Shown here piece after piece: positions 1 through 10,362 of a DNA stretch of 64,000 nt. The stretch is taken from positions 104,161 through 168,160 of the forward strand of contig NW_026570409.1 in NCBI RefSeq assembly GCF_019649055.1, read 5' to 3'. This DNA is from Paramacrobiotus metropolitanus (lineage: Eukaryota > Tardigrada > Eutardigrada > Parachela > Macrobiotidae). How positions within the stretch are numbered: the first letter of the stretch is position 1; every line of letters begins with the position of its first letter. Below the pieces are notes generated by a model. It was not told where the DNA came from. It worked only from the letters and a program-made list of their open reading frames with translations, and searched no databases. The translations under genes were made by a program, and so were the position numbers.

Positions 1-345
1 ATCATTTTTTTGTATTACTTTATGTCATTCTAAAGCTAAATGATTTGTATACATTGAAAACCGTTTGTGCGCGTAACATCCGTTTGCCGAGATATGACGT
101 GCTAAAATGGGCAAACACACGAAAACATCAAAATTAGTTTTAAAATATAAAAAAAAACGAAGAACTATGGTTGGATGTCAGAGCGATCTTCATTTTTCTG
201 TGCGTGTAACAGCAAAATTGGCAAGGCGATCGATCCATAATGAGGTTGGGCACACTGGAATGCATTCAAACGTTTCTGGATTTTATTCCACCCAAAACTC
301 CCCAACCGGATGTCGCGCTCACAAACGTTTTTCCAGCAGATTGTT
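1..345. repeat. Foldback element copy 1, diverged and cut by the window edge
   Basis: Diverged copy of the foldback family described at 4451-5137. The segment matching the arm from the GTCATTCTAAAGC block through the AACATCCG block lies at 25-110, and the opposite arm (TCGCGCTCACAAACG) is at 312-326. The outer left terminus lies outside the window. No intact terminal repeat or target duplication is visible here. Confidence 0.55.
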
Positions 346-933
346 AAGGGCATAGCGGCAGACGGAATTCTGCCGCTTAGCGATGGACACATATTGATAC
401 AGTGATGAAGCGATCCTTCCTCCTAATGTTCCATACTATGCAATTTTTCGTCGGGCTTTAACTGTCGCCGGAAAGGGAAGTAACCCATATTGCATTGTAC
501 TCATGCAAGCTTATTTCAAAAACCCGTGAAAACTGTAAGCGAGAACGCCTAAGTTCACAAACAGCTCCATGGGCCATGGCCCCATCGGTTATTCCTGCGT
601 TACGCGTTACGCGATGCGCGACTGCGGGTGCGGTGATCCTGTTGCAGACAGTAAACTCAGAACGATCCGTCTTGAGACGTATTACGGAACTATACACATG
701 TGACACTGACCCACAGATTCAATATCTGTTACGAAACCGGCAAGAAGATAAACCGCCGCTAGCATCATTAAATCCGCCATCGACAGGAAGTTGATAACTT
801 GTGACTACAAGAAAGTACTCAAGCAGTTGTAGTACATAGCAAGTACTGAGAAAGGCCTGGCTTAATCTTGAAGACTAACATATGCGACCAGGAAGCAGCA
901 GCAGATACCACAACCTCACAGGGGATCAGTTAA

Positions 934-1606
934 AGGAAAATGGCCCGGTACATAGCGTCAAAAATGGGATACATACACTAAAACTTTCGCTTTCGCGCAT
1001 TACGAACTACTTTTTCGTAATACTTTACATCATTCTTAAGCTGAGTAACTTATATACATTGTTCTGAAAACCGTTTCCGCCCGCATCATCCGCTAGACGA
1101 GAAATGGCGTACTAAAATGGGTGAAAAGTTTCAAGTTCGAATGCATTGTTGTGTACTAAAAGTCGGGTTATTACCCGATCTTCTTGAAACTTTGCTGCAA
1201 AAGGCACATGGCCATAAAGTCGAAAGTGAACCAATTTCAGGTTTATAGCATAGTCCCATAATTTTAAAATAAACTTTAAAACTTTCGAAATTCATTTTAA
1301 AATCGGGAAAAAATTGAATGGATGTGATAATGGTTCACTTTCGACTTTATGGCCAGATGTCTTTTATAGCAAAGTTCCAAGAAGATCGGATAACAACCAG
1401 ACTTTTGGTACACAACAATGCATTTAAACTTTTCACCCTTTTTAATATGCCATATCTTAGCGATGATCGGATGTTGCGCGTGCAAGCGGTTTTCAGAACA
1501 AAACATAAAGTATAACAAAAATGTGGTTCGGAGTGAGCGAAAGCAAAAGTTTTAGCGTGTCACTGTGTGTATCCTATTTTTGAAGTAATGTACCGGGCCA
1601 TTTCCC
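934..1606. mobile_element. Foldback/MITE-like element copy 2
   Basis: Two roughly 300-nt arms are inverted copies of each other. The outer ends carry the family terminus (AATGGCCCGGTACAT at the left, its reverse complement at 1590-1603). TTAA precedes the left end (930-933) and a degraded TTCA follows the right end (1607-1610). No protein of its own is visible. The right end sits about 28 bases beyond the last recognisable exon of the minus-strand paralog at 1634-3699. Confidence 0.75.
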
Positions 1607-1633
1607 TTCAATGCATGACGGCCTAACACCCAC

Positions 1634-3699
1634 CTGCACCGTGACGCTCTGGCCCTCGGGCACCGGCCAGTACATGCGGCCCACGAGCGGCATCAGCAGA
1701 TGCTTCACCTCCCTCCGCAACGGCGGGGGAAACATGTCCGACAGGATATACGCTAGATAACGAGCCAAGTCCAGCGCGAGGTCGGTATCGTCGTATCGAC
1801 GATTCTGCAGCGCCTCCAGCGCTCCTGGCGCCAAGTCTCCCGGCGCGGTCCCGCTGGCCCACAGGACCTTGACGCGGCACCGGTAGTCGAACAGGATGAG
1901 CAGACACACCGTCGCCGCCTGCATCAGGTCGCGGCGTGACAGCTCGCGGGAGCGATAGGACAGCTTGCACAGCATGAGGTGCACTTGACGGTGGTCACCG
2001 CATTGCACTGCCCTTGACAGAGCGATCACGGTGTCGTCCATCTCATCGACTGATGTGGCCAGCCAACCTATTCCATAAACGGAACAAACGGGCCTTCACG
2101 TCTTCGAACGGATTACATAATTTTTGGATATGCTGAAGTGCGTTGTGCCTTTCTGATTTTCTGATATGCTGAAGTGCGTTAATTTTTCAGTTCAGTGCAA
2201 GTTGGGCTGAAAATAATTTCAAGCAAAGAAAACCCGCGGAATCTAATGGTGAGTTAACTGGCAACTAGAGAACGTTGAGGAGGAACGAGAAATCGTCGAC
2301 TTTTAACCATTTTAAGCACAAAACCGCATATTTCCGGATACGAATTATAGGCATCAATTGGCCATTTTAGAAATTCCATCACAAAAAACGGCGCAAAATA
2401 ATTAAATTGCAGCGCTAGCTAAGTTTAACATAACGGCAGCCACCCCAACCCACCTGCTATTGGTTGCCGGTCCAGACTGCCCAGTTTGGCTTTCAGTTGA
2501 CCCACCTCCTACAACAGACACGATTCTTTACGCCTACCGGATGCCAACTGACTGCACTCCACACACTGTAGGTCGAAATGCTTTTTGACCCATGCGATCC
2601 ACGAATCAGTGTCCCCGGGGAAACCAGCTGTCTACTATGCATACTTCTACATCGAATGACTGAACACACTATACCTGCATGACACTGGAGGGGTTAATCG
2701 GCGGGATAGTGAGAGCGTCCGGAGCGGATGGGCCGGACACACAGCGCACGCCGCCGACAGTACGGGAAGCGGGCCTGCTAAAGGGCTGATGGCTGATAGT
2801 GCCCACGGTCGTCCAGTGGCGAAACAGGCGTCCCGATTGGCCGGGGACGGCTACACGCCTACCAGCCAGCAATTGTTTTGAGTTAGTTACCGTGCGCTAC
2901 GAGTCGACGGTGGCGTGGTGCACTGTGCACAGCCATGGCTTACTCTACTGTACGTACAAGCTGATCCAGAAAATTAACACGGATGCATGCAACGAAACAT
3001 GGAAATTCATGGCTTACGCCAAACTGCCCAGTGCACGCTGCGGCGCGCCACGCCACATTGCATTGACCATTGGGCAACAGCTGTTCTAAGCTAAATGTCG
3101 CTATAAGAAATAATATCATTATAAACGTACATAATATTCGTATTGCCGCATTTGTAAACATTTATCTTTGTTAGTTTTTCATAACTTCCCGAATAATGTA
3201 GGCGGTAAATTGCTGTAATAATAACTGTAGTGCACAGTAGTCCTCTCCTAAGTCCAAACACTGCGCTAATTATGCAATTAACCTGTTGACTTTTCAGATC
3301 GGCTTGTAGGTACCAGTAGTCTTGTACTCTAAATAATTATTAATTTTATACAGATATAGGTATGCCCATAGCACATCATGATGGCGCAATAAAATCGCCG
3401 ATGATGTAGATTCTTACGCTGCTGGAATACAAATAATTAACAATGCGAAACTTTGTTCATTTTTGCGTTAAATTGCTACGTACATAATCTTGAAAAATGC
3501 AGAATAATGCAAATTTAGTCAACAAAATTCCCCATGACGCAGAAGTAGCATGATAAACGCAGCAGTTGTCATACCTGTGGGCAGCGGTGCAGCAACGGTC
3601 AAGGTGGCTGCTGTAGGCCGTGATTCTGCTCAGTCCATTCGCAATGGCCCTGCTGCGTGTCCCAGCCCCGCGGGCGGCCGCGCTGCACGCCGACAACAT
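1634..3699 (-). pseudogene. Truncated paralog of the 16362-18656 gene
   Basis: Minus-strand exons collinear with the five-exon gene at 16362-18656. Exon 1 remnant is 3699-3575 (begins MLSAC, donor CACAG/GTATG). Exon 2 is 2508-2454 (EVGQLKAKLGSL, matching KVDELKAKLDSL). Exon 3 is 2067-1634 (AATVCLLILFDYRCRVKVL against CASVCQLILMDQRSRIQVL, and TAPGDLAP against TAPGELSP). Exons 2 and 3 keep open frames, the same acceptor and donor positions and the same phases as the sister gene. Exon 1 ends in phase 2 where phase 0 is needed, so it is frameshifted. I cannot find counterparts of exons 4 and 5: a foldback element lies just past the exon 3 donor. Function unknown. A pseudogene is most likely; a shorter gene using the ATG at 2041 cannot be excluded. 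Confidence 0.6.
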
Positions 3700-4446
3700 C
3701 GCTGCCCGTTAATGTGGTCTCTGAACGCACACATAATTATTATCTCACCTGGCTATACTTATGATTATCCCCCACATATCATCACACCTGGCTCTACTTA
3801 TGATGTAGCACAGTTCAACACGTACACTTAGGAAAAACAAACCCACCTTCAGGTAAATTCGTAATCCGCAGTCCAAGCCAGAATCAGTGTCCAACGTACG
3901 GCCAGCCCTAACGACAGACTCCACACTGCAAATTAATGAATTTATGATACTCGTATTGTCCCGTTCAAGTTGTTTCTCCATGACAAATGCCAAAACAACT
4001 CGTACAGACCCGAGAATGCCTGGTAAGTTGAAAAGCAAGATGTTGCATTGGCAGTCAAGCTCAGCAGTTCACAGAAGCAGATAACGCCAGGAACAGGAAT
4101 CGCTAAGCCGGCTAAGCGTAAAAGTAATACTAGAATATAATTTTTGTATTTTGTTACGTACAGATACATGTTTACATCCGAGAATGGAGAAAGCCCAAAA
4201 AGTGGAGAAAATGCGCGTCAGGCGTGCATGCTATCAAAAAATCGTACGTCAGCGCTCCTTGGGGACGGTGTGCCAGGGATGGTCTCAGTCGCCGCGGCAA
4301 CCGCCCCTGATGCCCGACTTTTGTTAGCATGGAGCTTTTACCTTCGGTGCCTTCCTTCCTCCGGTTTCCTTCCTTCGGTTTCCTTCAATGTAACTAATGA
4401 AAGTACTAAAAATGAGCCTTGAATGACAGGGATTGTTAGTACAAGT
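3700..4446. other. No gene recognised
   Basis: About 750 bases with no convincing reading frame. The part near 3735-3830 still resembles the plus-strand sequence at 18690-18735 (TGGCTCTACT), so the duplication shared by the two paralogous loci extends slightly upstream of exon 1. Confidence 0.4.
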
Positions 4447-4450
4447 TTAA

Positions 4451-5137
4451 GGGAAATGGCCCGGTACATTGCGTCAAGAATGGGATACATACACTAAAAC
4501 TGAAGCTTTCGCGCAATCCGAATCACTGTTTTGTAATACTTATGTCATTTTTAAAGCTAAATCATTTGCGCACATTGTTCTGAAACCCGTGTGCGCGCGC
4601 AACATCCGGTTGCCGAGATATGACGTGCTAAAATGGGCGAAAAGTTTAAATGCATTGTTGTGTAGTTGTACCAAAAGTCTGGTTATTACCGGATCTTCTT
4701 GAAACTTTGCAATAAAAGACACATGGTTATAATGTCTAAAGTGAACCAATATCAGCATAATAGGACTTTTTCCCGAGTTTAAAATTAATTTCGAAAATTT
4801 TAAAATTTATTTTAAAATCGGAAAAACATGCTATGGATCTGATATCGGTTCACTTTCCACCTTATAACCATGTGTCTTTTATTGCAAAGTTTCAAGAAGA
4901 TCGGGTAATAACCAGACATTTGGTACACAACAATGCATTTAAACTTTTCGCCCATTTTAGTACGCCATATCTCGGCAACCGGATGTTGCGCGCGCAAACG
5001 GTTTTCAGAACAATGTATACAAATCATTTAGCTTTAAAATGACATAAAGTATTACAAAAAAGGGATTCGTATTGCGCGAAAGCGAAAGTTTTTGTGTAGG
5101 TATCCCATTCTTGACGCTATGTACCGGGCCATTTCCC
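4451..5137. mobile_element. Foldback element copy 3, complete, TTAA target duplication
   Basis: Best-preserved member of the family, 687 bp. Termini are GGGAAATGGCCCGGTACAT and its inverted counterpart, with TTAA on both sides (4447-4450 and 5138-5141). Almost the whole length is one inverted repeat: the left arm (for example AACATCCGGTTGCCGAGATA near 4600) recurs as reverse complement near 4970, with a short AT-rich centre at about 4790-4830. A transcript would fold into a hairpin of roughly 330 bp. TTAA duplication recalls piggyBac-type MITEs, but another copy has TGAA. No transposase is encoded. Confidence 0.85.
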
Positions 5138-5142
5138 TTAAG

Positions 5143-5340
5143 ATCCTTGCCAAGTAGAACCGAATGGATTATCACGTAAGGACGGAAAAAGGCCCGAAAG
5201 GATGACGGTGATGCTTGTTCGCCAAGGAAAACCGCTGAAGTGGGATGTAACCAGTTGGTGTACAGTCGCAGACTCATGCGACTGGCAGCTCGAGGAAACC
5301 TGGAAGCATGGCTTAGCTAGCGGACAGTTCCAAATGCCGG
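5143..5340 (+). pseudogene. LINE-like retrotransposon 3' remnant
   Basis: A short open stretch reads EPNGLSRKDGKRPERM followed by QGKPLKWDVTSWCTVADS. This matches the family pattern EP.GL...DGKRPDG.TL then GK.L.WDVT..DT seen in the longer copy at 9386-9949. It begins directly at the right border of the foldback element, so the element probably landed in or beside it. The RPD aspartate is replaced by glutamate. A fragment only. Confidence 0.5.
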
Positions 5341-5344
5341 ACAT

Positions 5345-7330
5345 ATTTGTTTCTGGAAAACGGATCTCTTTTTTTATCCTTTAGTGGTTGAGAGTTGACA
5401 CGCTGGGAGTATTTGGCCTCGCTCTAGGTGAACTGTTGCATTTTATGGGCCGTGAAATTCGAGACTTGACTGGAGACTGGAAAAGCGCGTTCTGCTGCTT
5501 TTCTTAAGCAGAGTTTTAGTATTGCCATTGCAAAAGGAAATGGCATGGCTATCCTGATCACAATAAGTACTTTTTAACCCAAGAGAAGACAGAGATTTTG
5601 GTTGTTTTTTTTAGTGTTCAAATTGTAAATATTAAGTAGTGTGCCGGCGCTTGCAGTCAGTGTTATCTTGGTCAATTGAAGTATTTTCTGATTCAGTTGT
5701 TTAATTCATCGCACGCAATGCCGACTCCACAGTCCATCTATAAAACTAACATCGTGATGAGAAAGATGCTGAAAAAAATTAATTTAGACCTTTGTCATGC
5801 TGGACAAATTCTCGAACGTACCAGTACATTATTGATGACAATAACATGGTTCACATTCCACTGATTCCTTAATAATTTTAAGCATACTGAGCGTGATTTT
5901 TGGGGGCCATGGGTAGGCCTACACTTGGAGCGAGTACGTGTCCGGTCACCGGTGTAGCCCAACTGTCGCGTATTTCCTGAGCGCGCTAATATTATTTTAT
6001 AGATAGTTGTACGTACTTTTATTCGCAGCTTAAGAGCTGCACTGTGGCAGGCTGAACAACAGCAACGCAACTGCGTACGTACAAGTACATACACTACAGT
6101 GATTACACCGGTTGCCAAGCACATACTTACACAATTAATTATGCTCAGTACAGTAATTACAAGGCAATCTCTCCACAGTATTAAAAGCACGAGAATCCTT
6201 AACTATGAGTGTGCACCACACCAACACAAATGGCCCCCAGCAATCGACGTGCCCGCGGAGTCGCGTCCGACATTGCCCTTCTTAACCACAGTGCAACCTT
6301 CCACAGTGCACAGTGGTATAGTTGACAGGATTTTCAGTAGAACAATTCTATAAATATCACGGCCACGCCGGTTTTTCATCTTTCCCATGGTGTGATATGG
6401 GTTTATGATAAACCCATATCACACCGTTTATCGGAAGTTCTTGAACAGTATTTAACTGGTTACAGGTTAATGGATTATGGAAAGAAGGCATTAGTCATGA
6501 TCATCAAGTAAGTAATTTGCCGCTTAATGGTAATTACTAATTATGGTATGCATGCCGTACTAGCTTGTCCTGATCAAATTAATGCGTTGCCAAGCAGCCC
6601 AAAACGCGTGGTTTCCGTCACGCCCTCCTACTGGTTGTTTCTAACGCGAACATATAATTATTCCAAAGCGAGCAACGTTCCAGGCACGTGCAACTAACGT
6701 TTCCAGTTGAAATAGCTGAAAACGGCTTTCACAAAGTAAATTGAACAGTAACTTTACTCAATCATATCCCATAAGGCCATAACTAAAGAGCAATTTCGAT
6801 ACTGTTCAAGGGAAACAAAATCGAAATATTGATAGCTTATGAGGTTTCGTAAATCAGATACCTATTCCCAATACTTTTTTGGCCTTTTGTGATGCGTTTA
6901 TCCGGACTGAAGCGTGACTTTTATTTCCGGTTTTTCTCGTCCCTGTATCTCTTACTAAGCCTTAGTTATGATCCGGCCCCTGATGCATTAGGTACAGTGT
7001 AACATCTGCGGGGTACCAGATCTGGAAGTGTTACGTGCATGTGCCCGAAATTTACCTCCGGATTTGCGCTGTACCACGCTGTAGCACTGTACAGACTCTG
7101 TACCCTGCAGCCGGATATGAACAGTGCTGCCAGCACCATTAATCCGCCGCAAGCGATAACTTGTACTTTCAGTACGTACCTAATAATAATAATTATTACT
7201 GATAATGCTTGTACTAAGCAATCCTCTCAATTTGTATTTCTGGCCGACCACTGATACCAGTATGGCAGGGTACGCATGCCGCATGCGGAAGCACTTTGTA
7301 CTCATTCAGTACATATGTGTTCAAGGGATA
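5345..7330. other. Intergenic, no gene recognised
   Basis: About 2 kb without a supportable coding region. It contains a perfect short hairpin at 6389-6425 (listed separately). Isolated frames of 60-130 codons are present but show no domain, splice pattern or composition that would support them. Confidence 0.4.
6389..6425. repeat. Perfect 17-bp inverted repeat with 3-nt loop
   Basis: GGTGTGATATGGGTTTA at 6389-6405 is followed by TGA and then its exact reverse complement at 6409-6425. Too short for a miRNA precursor and there is no poly-T run. It may be the scar or end of a mobile element. Confidence 0.7.
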
Positions 7331-7335
7331 ACTAG

Positions 7336-7384
7336 GAAAGTGCACTCGCTTTTGGCGGGCACTAAATGACCGAAGCGTAGCAGT
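7336..7384. repeat. Short dispersed repeat, inverted copy at about 56790-56836
   Basis: GGAAAGTGCACTCGCTTTT followed by GCGGGCACT and ATGACCGAAGCGTAGC is present here and, as reverse complement, around 56790-56836. The core GACCGAAGCGTAGC also occurs at 45268 and, inverted, near 8888 at the borders of the satellite-related arrays. Confidence 0.6.
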
Positions 7385-8479
7385 AATATAAGATAGACAT
7401 AACTCACATAAGGAATAAAAGATAGATTTATATTTAGGTCGTTTCCGGTGCCATTGCATTATACGACGTTTACAACTGTTAGCATATTTAAAACTCGTTT
7501 ACAGTACTTTATCTTCTTCAGAGCTGCCGCAAATTAGTAAAATGGATGTCACAGCAAAAGCCAATAACCGGTATAACAAAAAAGTACAGCAAAAATCCAT
7601 AACCGGTAAAACCGCCCAGACAAATACGAATATTTCGTTGCTCCTACAGCTGCGTAAATCTTTCCCGGACAGTTTCTTTGGCTGTGCAAATAAAGTTCTT
7701 CATGCTGGAATCAAATTTCGAATCTCAGAAAGTTATTAAGTTCCCTAAAGCAACACACACGTGGCAACTTCTCAATAATGTTTCAATTTAGCAGAATTCA
7801 TTCTGATTCAATCAATCTAAGTAATTTTCCTATTATAAGAATTATTTTTCGATGAATATTTTGTTTTGCCTTGGTGATACACTGTCATCGCTGGCGGCAG
7901 TTTAGGTGTTTATATGTAAAGGTAATAGATTACGGCAATTGTACTTCAGAAATTACGATTTCGGTGTAAAACTCATGCATCGTTCTTGCCGAAGGTTGTC
8001 TCTTCCACGATGGTCAGGTGAGGGGGCAATAAAAGTCTGGTAAGAGTTTTTGATGGTCATTTCTACCGGTCACAGTCAAAAATTTCAGAAAACCTAGAGG
8101 ACAGCATATTTGGGACACATTACGACAGACGTTGTACAGAGCCCGAAGATGGCTGGGCTGTGCCGGTATTACGTAGAGGCACTGTTAGACAACACTTTTT
8201 AAATGTTATCTATCACAGAAATGGCAACGGGTGTAATTTTGGTCTTTTTTATTTCGCCGCACACGCAACACACTACAGACATCGCACATGGAGCTTCGTG
8301 TGACTTTTTTCCGTACATGGTAGTGCTTTATCATCGAGCGGCTCAAGTATTCTAAAGTATTTTTGGGAAAAAAACTGCATCTGCATAAGGATAATCTGCA
8401 TCTGCATCTGCTTACAGTTAGTAAATAACGCACCGGAAGCAAAGGGGACTGGAACTAAAGAAATAACACCAAGGCTGTT

Positions 8480-8905
8480 ACAAGCCGTGAGTGTATAAAC
8501 GGCCACCGGGCCCTTTCCGTTTTGTGTGCGGTTACCGACGGATGATACCACCAATTCCATGCGGCGTTAGTATAAACGGCCACGGAGCTGGTGTGTATCC
8601 AGTAACAAATACTACTGTCCATATGTGCATTTGGTGGCGGTGACCGATGCACAGATACTACAAATTATATGTAACGTGAGTATAAACGGCCACTATGTCT
8701 GTTCTCTTTCATATGCGGTGACCGACGGACGGATACCACCAGTTACATAGGACGGGAGTATATACGGCCACGGCGCATGTGTGCATTGGAAAGAAACGGT
8801 AACTGCGCACATGTGCATTTGGTGGCGGTGACCGACGGACGGACACCACATTTTCCATATTCGCTGACCATAGATGACCTTCGCTACGCTTCGGTCGACA
8901 AAAGC
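8480..8905 (-). repeat. Diverged copies of the 102-bp satellite family
   Basis: In reverse complement this region carries several degenerate copies of the repeat found at 45319-45881 and 55584-56030. The shared block GGTGTCCGTCGGTCACCGCC appears here inverted at about 8825-8850, with weaker copies near 8715 and 8535, each next to a TATAAACGGCCA block matching TGGCCGTATA. The right border (8872-8902) matches the border of the other array at 45266-45318. The copies are much more divergent here than at 45-56 kb. Confidence 0.7.
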
Positions 8906-9073
8906 TGGCATGCAGTTATTTTCATAGCCTTTGGCTTTTTGCAGCATACTCGATCCGTATTGCGTAACTTGAGGCCACTAATGTTCAGAACTTCAGTGCG
9001 CTCTTGCTTTACGCGAAGCGGAGTAATTGCAATATTGAACCAATTATACATCTTTTTTAAGCAGCTAGCATCT

Positions 9074-9163
9074 ATGCAGATACAACGGGGAAACGCGATT
9101 GGTGTAATGGGTACGCTCCCCTACCAGAATAGCATAGAGGAAGTTTTTCTACTCGTACTATAA
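9074..9163 (+). pseudogene. LINE-like 3' terminal fragment
   Basis: Encodes the last 29 residues of the element's protein (MQIQRGNAIGVMGTLPYQ, ending EEVFLLVL), then a stop and a 3' tail. A second 90-nt copy with the same start and stop lies at 57983-58072 in an intron of the sulfatase, and the related tail RISIEIQRGNAASILGTAP ends the ORF at 9949. The frame continues upstream into satellite-derived sequence, so the upstream part is not native. Confidence 0.6.
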
Positions 9164-9385
9164 ACGACGTTCTGTTTTGGTACTAAATTTGTACTTGTAT
9201 TGCGATACTCATTAAAGGTAGTGACTAGTGAGCATCAACTACAATATTCGTAGCCCACAATACGCACAAAAGTTTATAATATCTATATCTATATTATCAA
9301 TTTTCTTGTAGTAAGTACTCTATACTGAGCGATAATATGCAATGAGTGAGTGGGCGGTGAGTGGGCGGATGCGCGTGGCTACCAC

Positions 9386-9949
9386 GGTCTAAGCTGCATG
9401 AAAAGTCGCGGACGAATTCCTACACATAAATGTCTTAATGCCATTGTGAAGCGCAGCCTCGCATCGGCCGGCTTCGAAAGTGAATTGGAACCTCTCGGTA
9501 TTTTCCCAACAGACAGCAAGCGTCCAGACGGCGTCACCTTGACACCATGGGAGAGACGACGCATGTTGGCATGGGACGCTACGGGCGTCAACACCATGGC
9601 CATTTCGCACATCGTAGCGACATCCGGACAAGCAGGAGCAGCAGCTGCGCAGGCCGAGCAGGGCAAGATTGAGAAATATCGTAACATCGGTCAGGACTAC
9701 ATATTTCGTGCTCTGGGCTTCGAGACGCTTGGACCGCCCGGACCGGATGCTGCCCGCACGATAACGGAATTTGAACAGATGATACGACAGGAAACCGGCG
9801 AAAAACGAGCTACGGAATATCTTCGCCAGCGGATCAGCATAGAGATTCAACGAGGAAATGCAGCATCGATCTTGGGAACAGCGCCGATGGGAGCAAATTT
9901 AGATCAAATTTTCTCTGTAATTAGGCCGCCTGTGTCGATTGATGCTTAA
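9386..9949 (+). CDS. C-terminal part of a LINE-like RT protein (endonuclease-like domain)
   Basis: An uninterrupted frame matching the C-terminal region often found after the reverse transcriptase in invertebrate non-LTR-like elements. In order: HGLSCMKSRGRIPTHK, a SAGFESELEPLGI block, KRPDGVTL with WDATGVNT, a long helical stretch, then the tail RISIEIQRGNAASILGTAP. The RPD...WDAT pairing resembles the PD-(D/E)XK core of restriction-like endonucleases at the C-terminus of R2-type elements; that assignment is inference. There is no reverse transcriptase upstream, so this is a 5'-truncated copy, although it has stayed open for about 190 codons. The start is arbitrary: the frame opens upstream without a convincing ATG. 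Confidence 0.6.
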   Translation, partial: GLSCMKSRGRIPTHKCLNAIVKRSLASAGFESELEPLGIFPTDSKRPDGVTLTPWERRRMLAWDATGVNTMAISHIVATSGQAGAAAAQAEQGKIEKYRNIGQDYIFRALGFETLGPPGPDAARTITEFEQMIRQETGEKRATEYLRQRISIEIQRGNAASILGTAPMGANLDQIFSVIRPPVSIDA

Positions 9950-10362
9950 TGAGTAATTATTCCCATATCTGTGTTGACCTGAAATCCACTGTTAATTGTA
10001 ATATTAAAGTAAATATGCAATTAATCAAAATTAATACTGTGTTCAAAATAACAAATTGGTACTACGTTCAAACAACTACTGTACAGATTCGCGTACACTG
10101 CAAACGATAGATCATACGTGTTTCTTTTGCTCATTAAATTTCGTATTTGCTCCTAATTGTAAAAATTGCAAACGGAGGCCCGAGACCGAAGATGGTCTTG
10201 TATTCTTAAAGCCACGGAGGCTGACGTGGCTACGAGGCACGTGCAAGTAAACAGCAGAAAATTAATGCGCTAATGAATGAACCTGTTTCGTTCATCTGCA
10301 ATAAAATAGTGTAATGCCAATAAACCCTTCACCAGCCGATTGATAAGCGGACAGAATATAAC

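Noticed and set aside
8777-9163. 128-codon frame ending in a LINE-like tail
   Set aside because: Only the last 29 codons match the element. The rest is inverted satellite and unrelated sequence, so it is a chance fusion.
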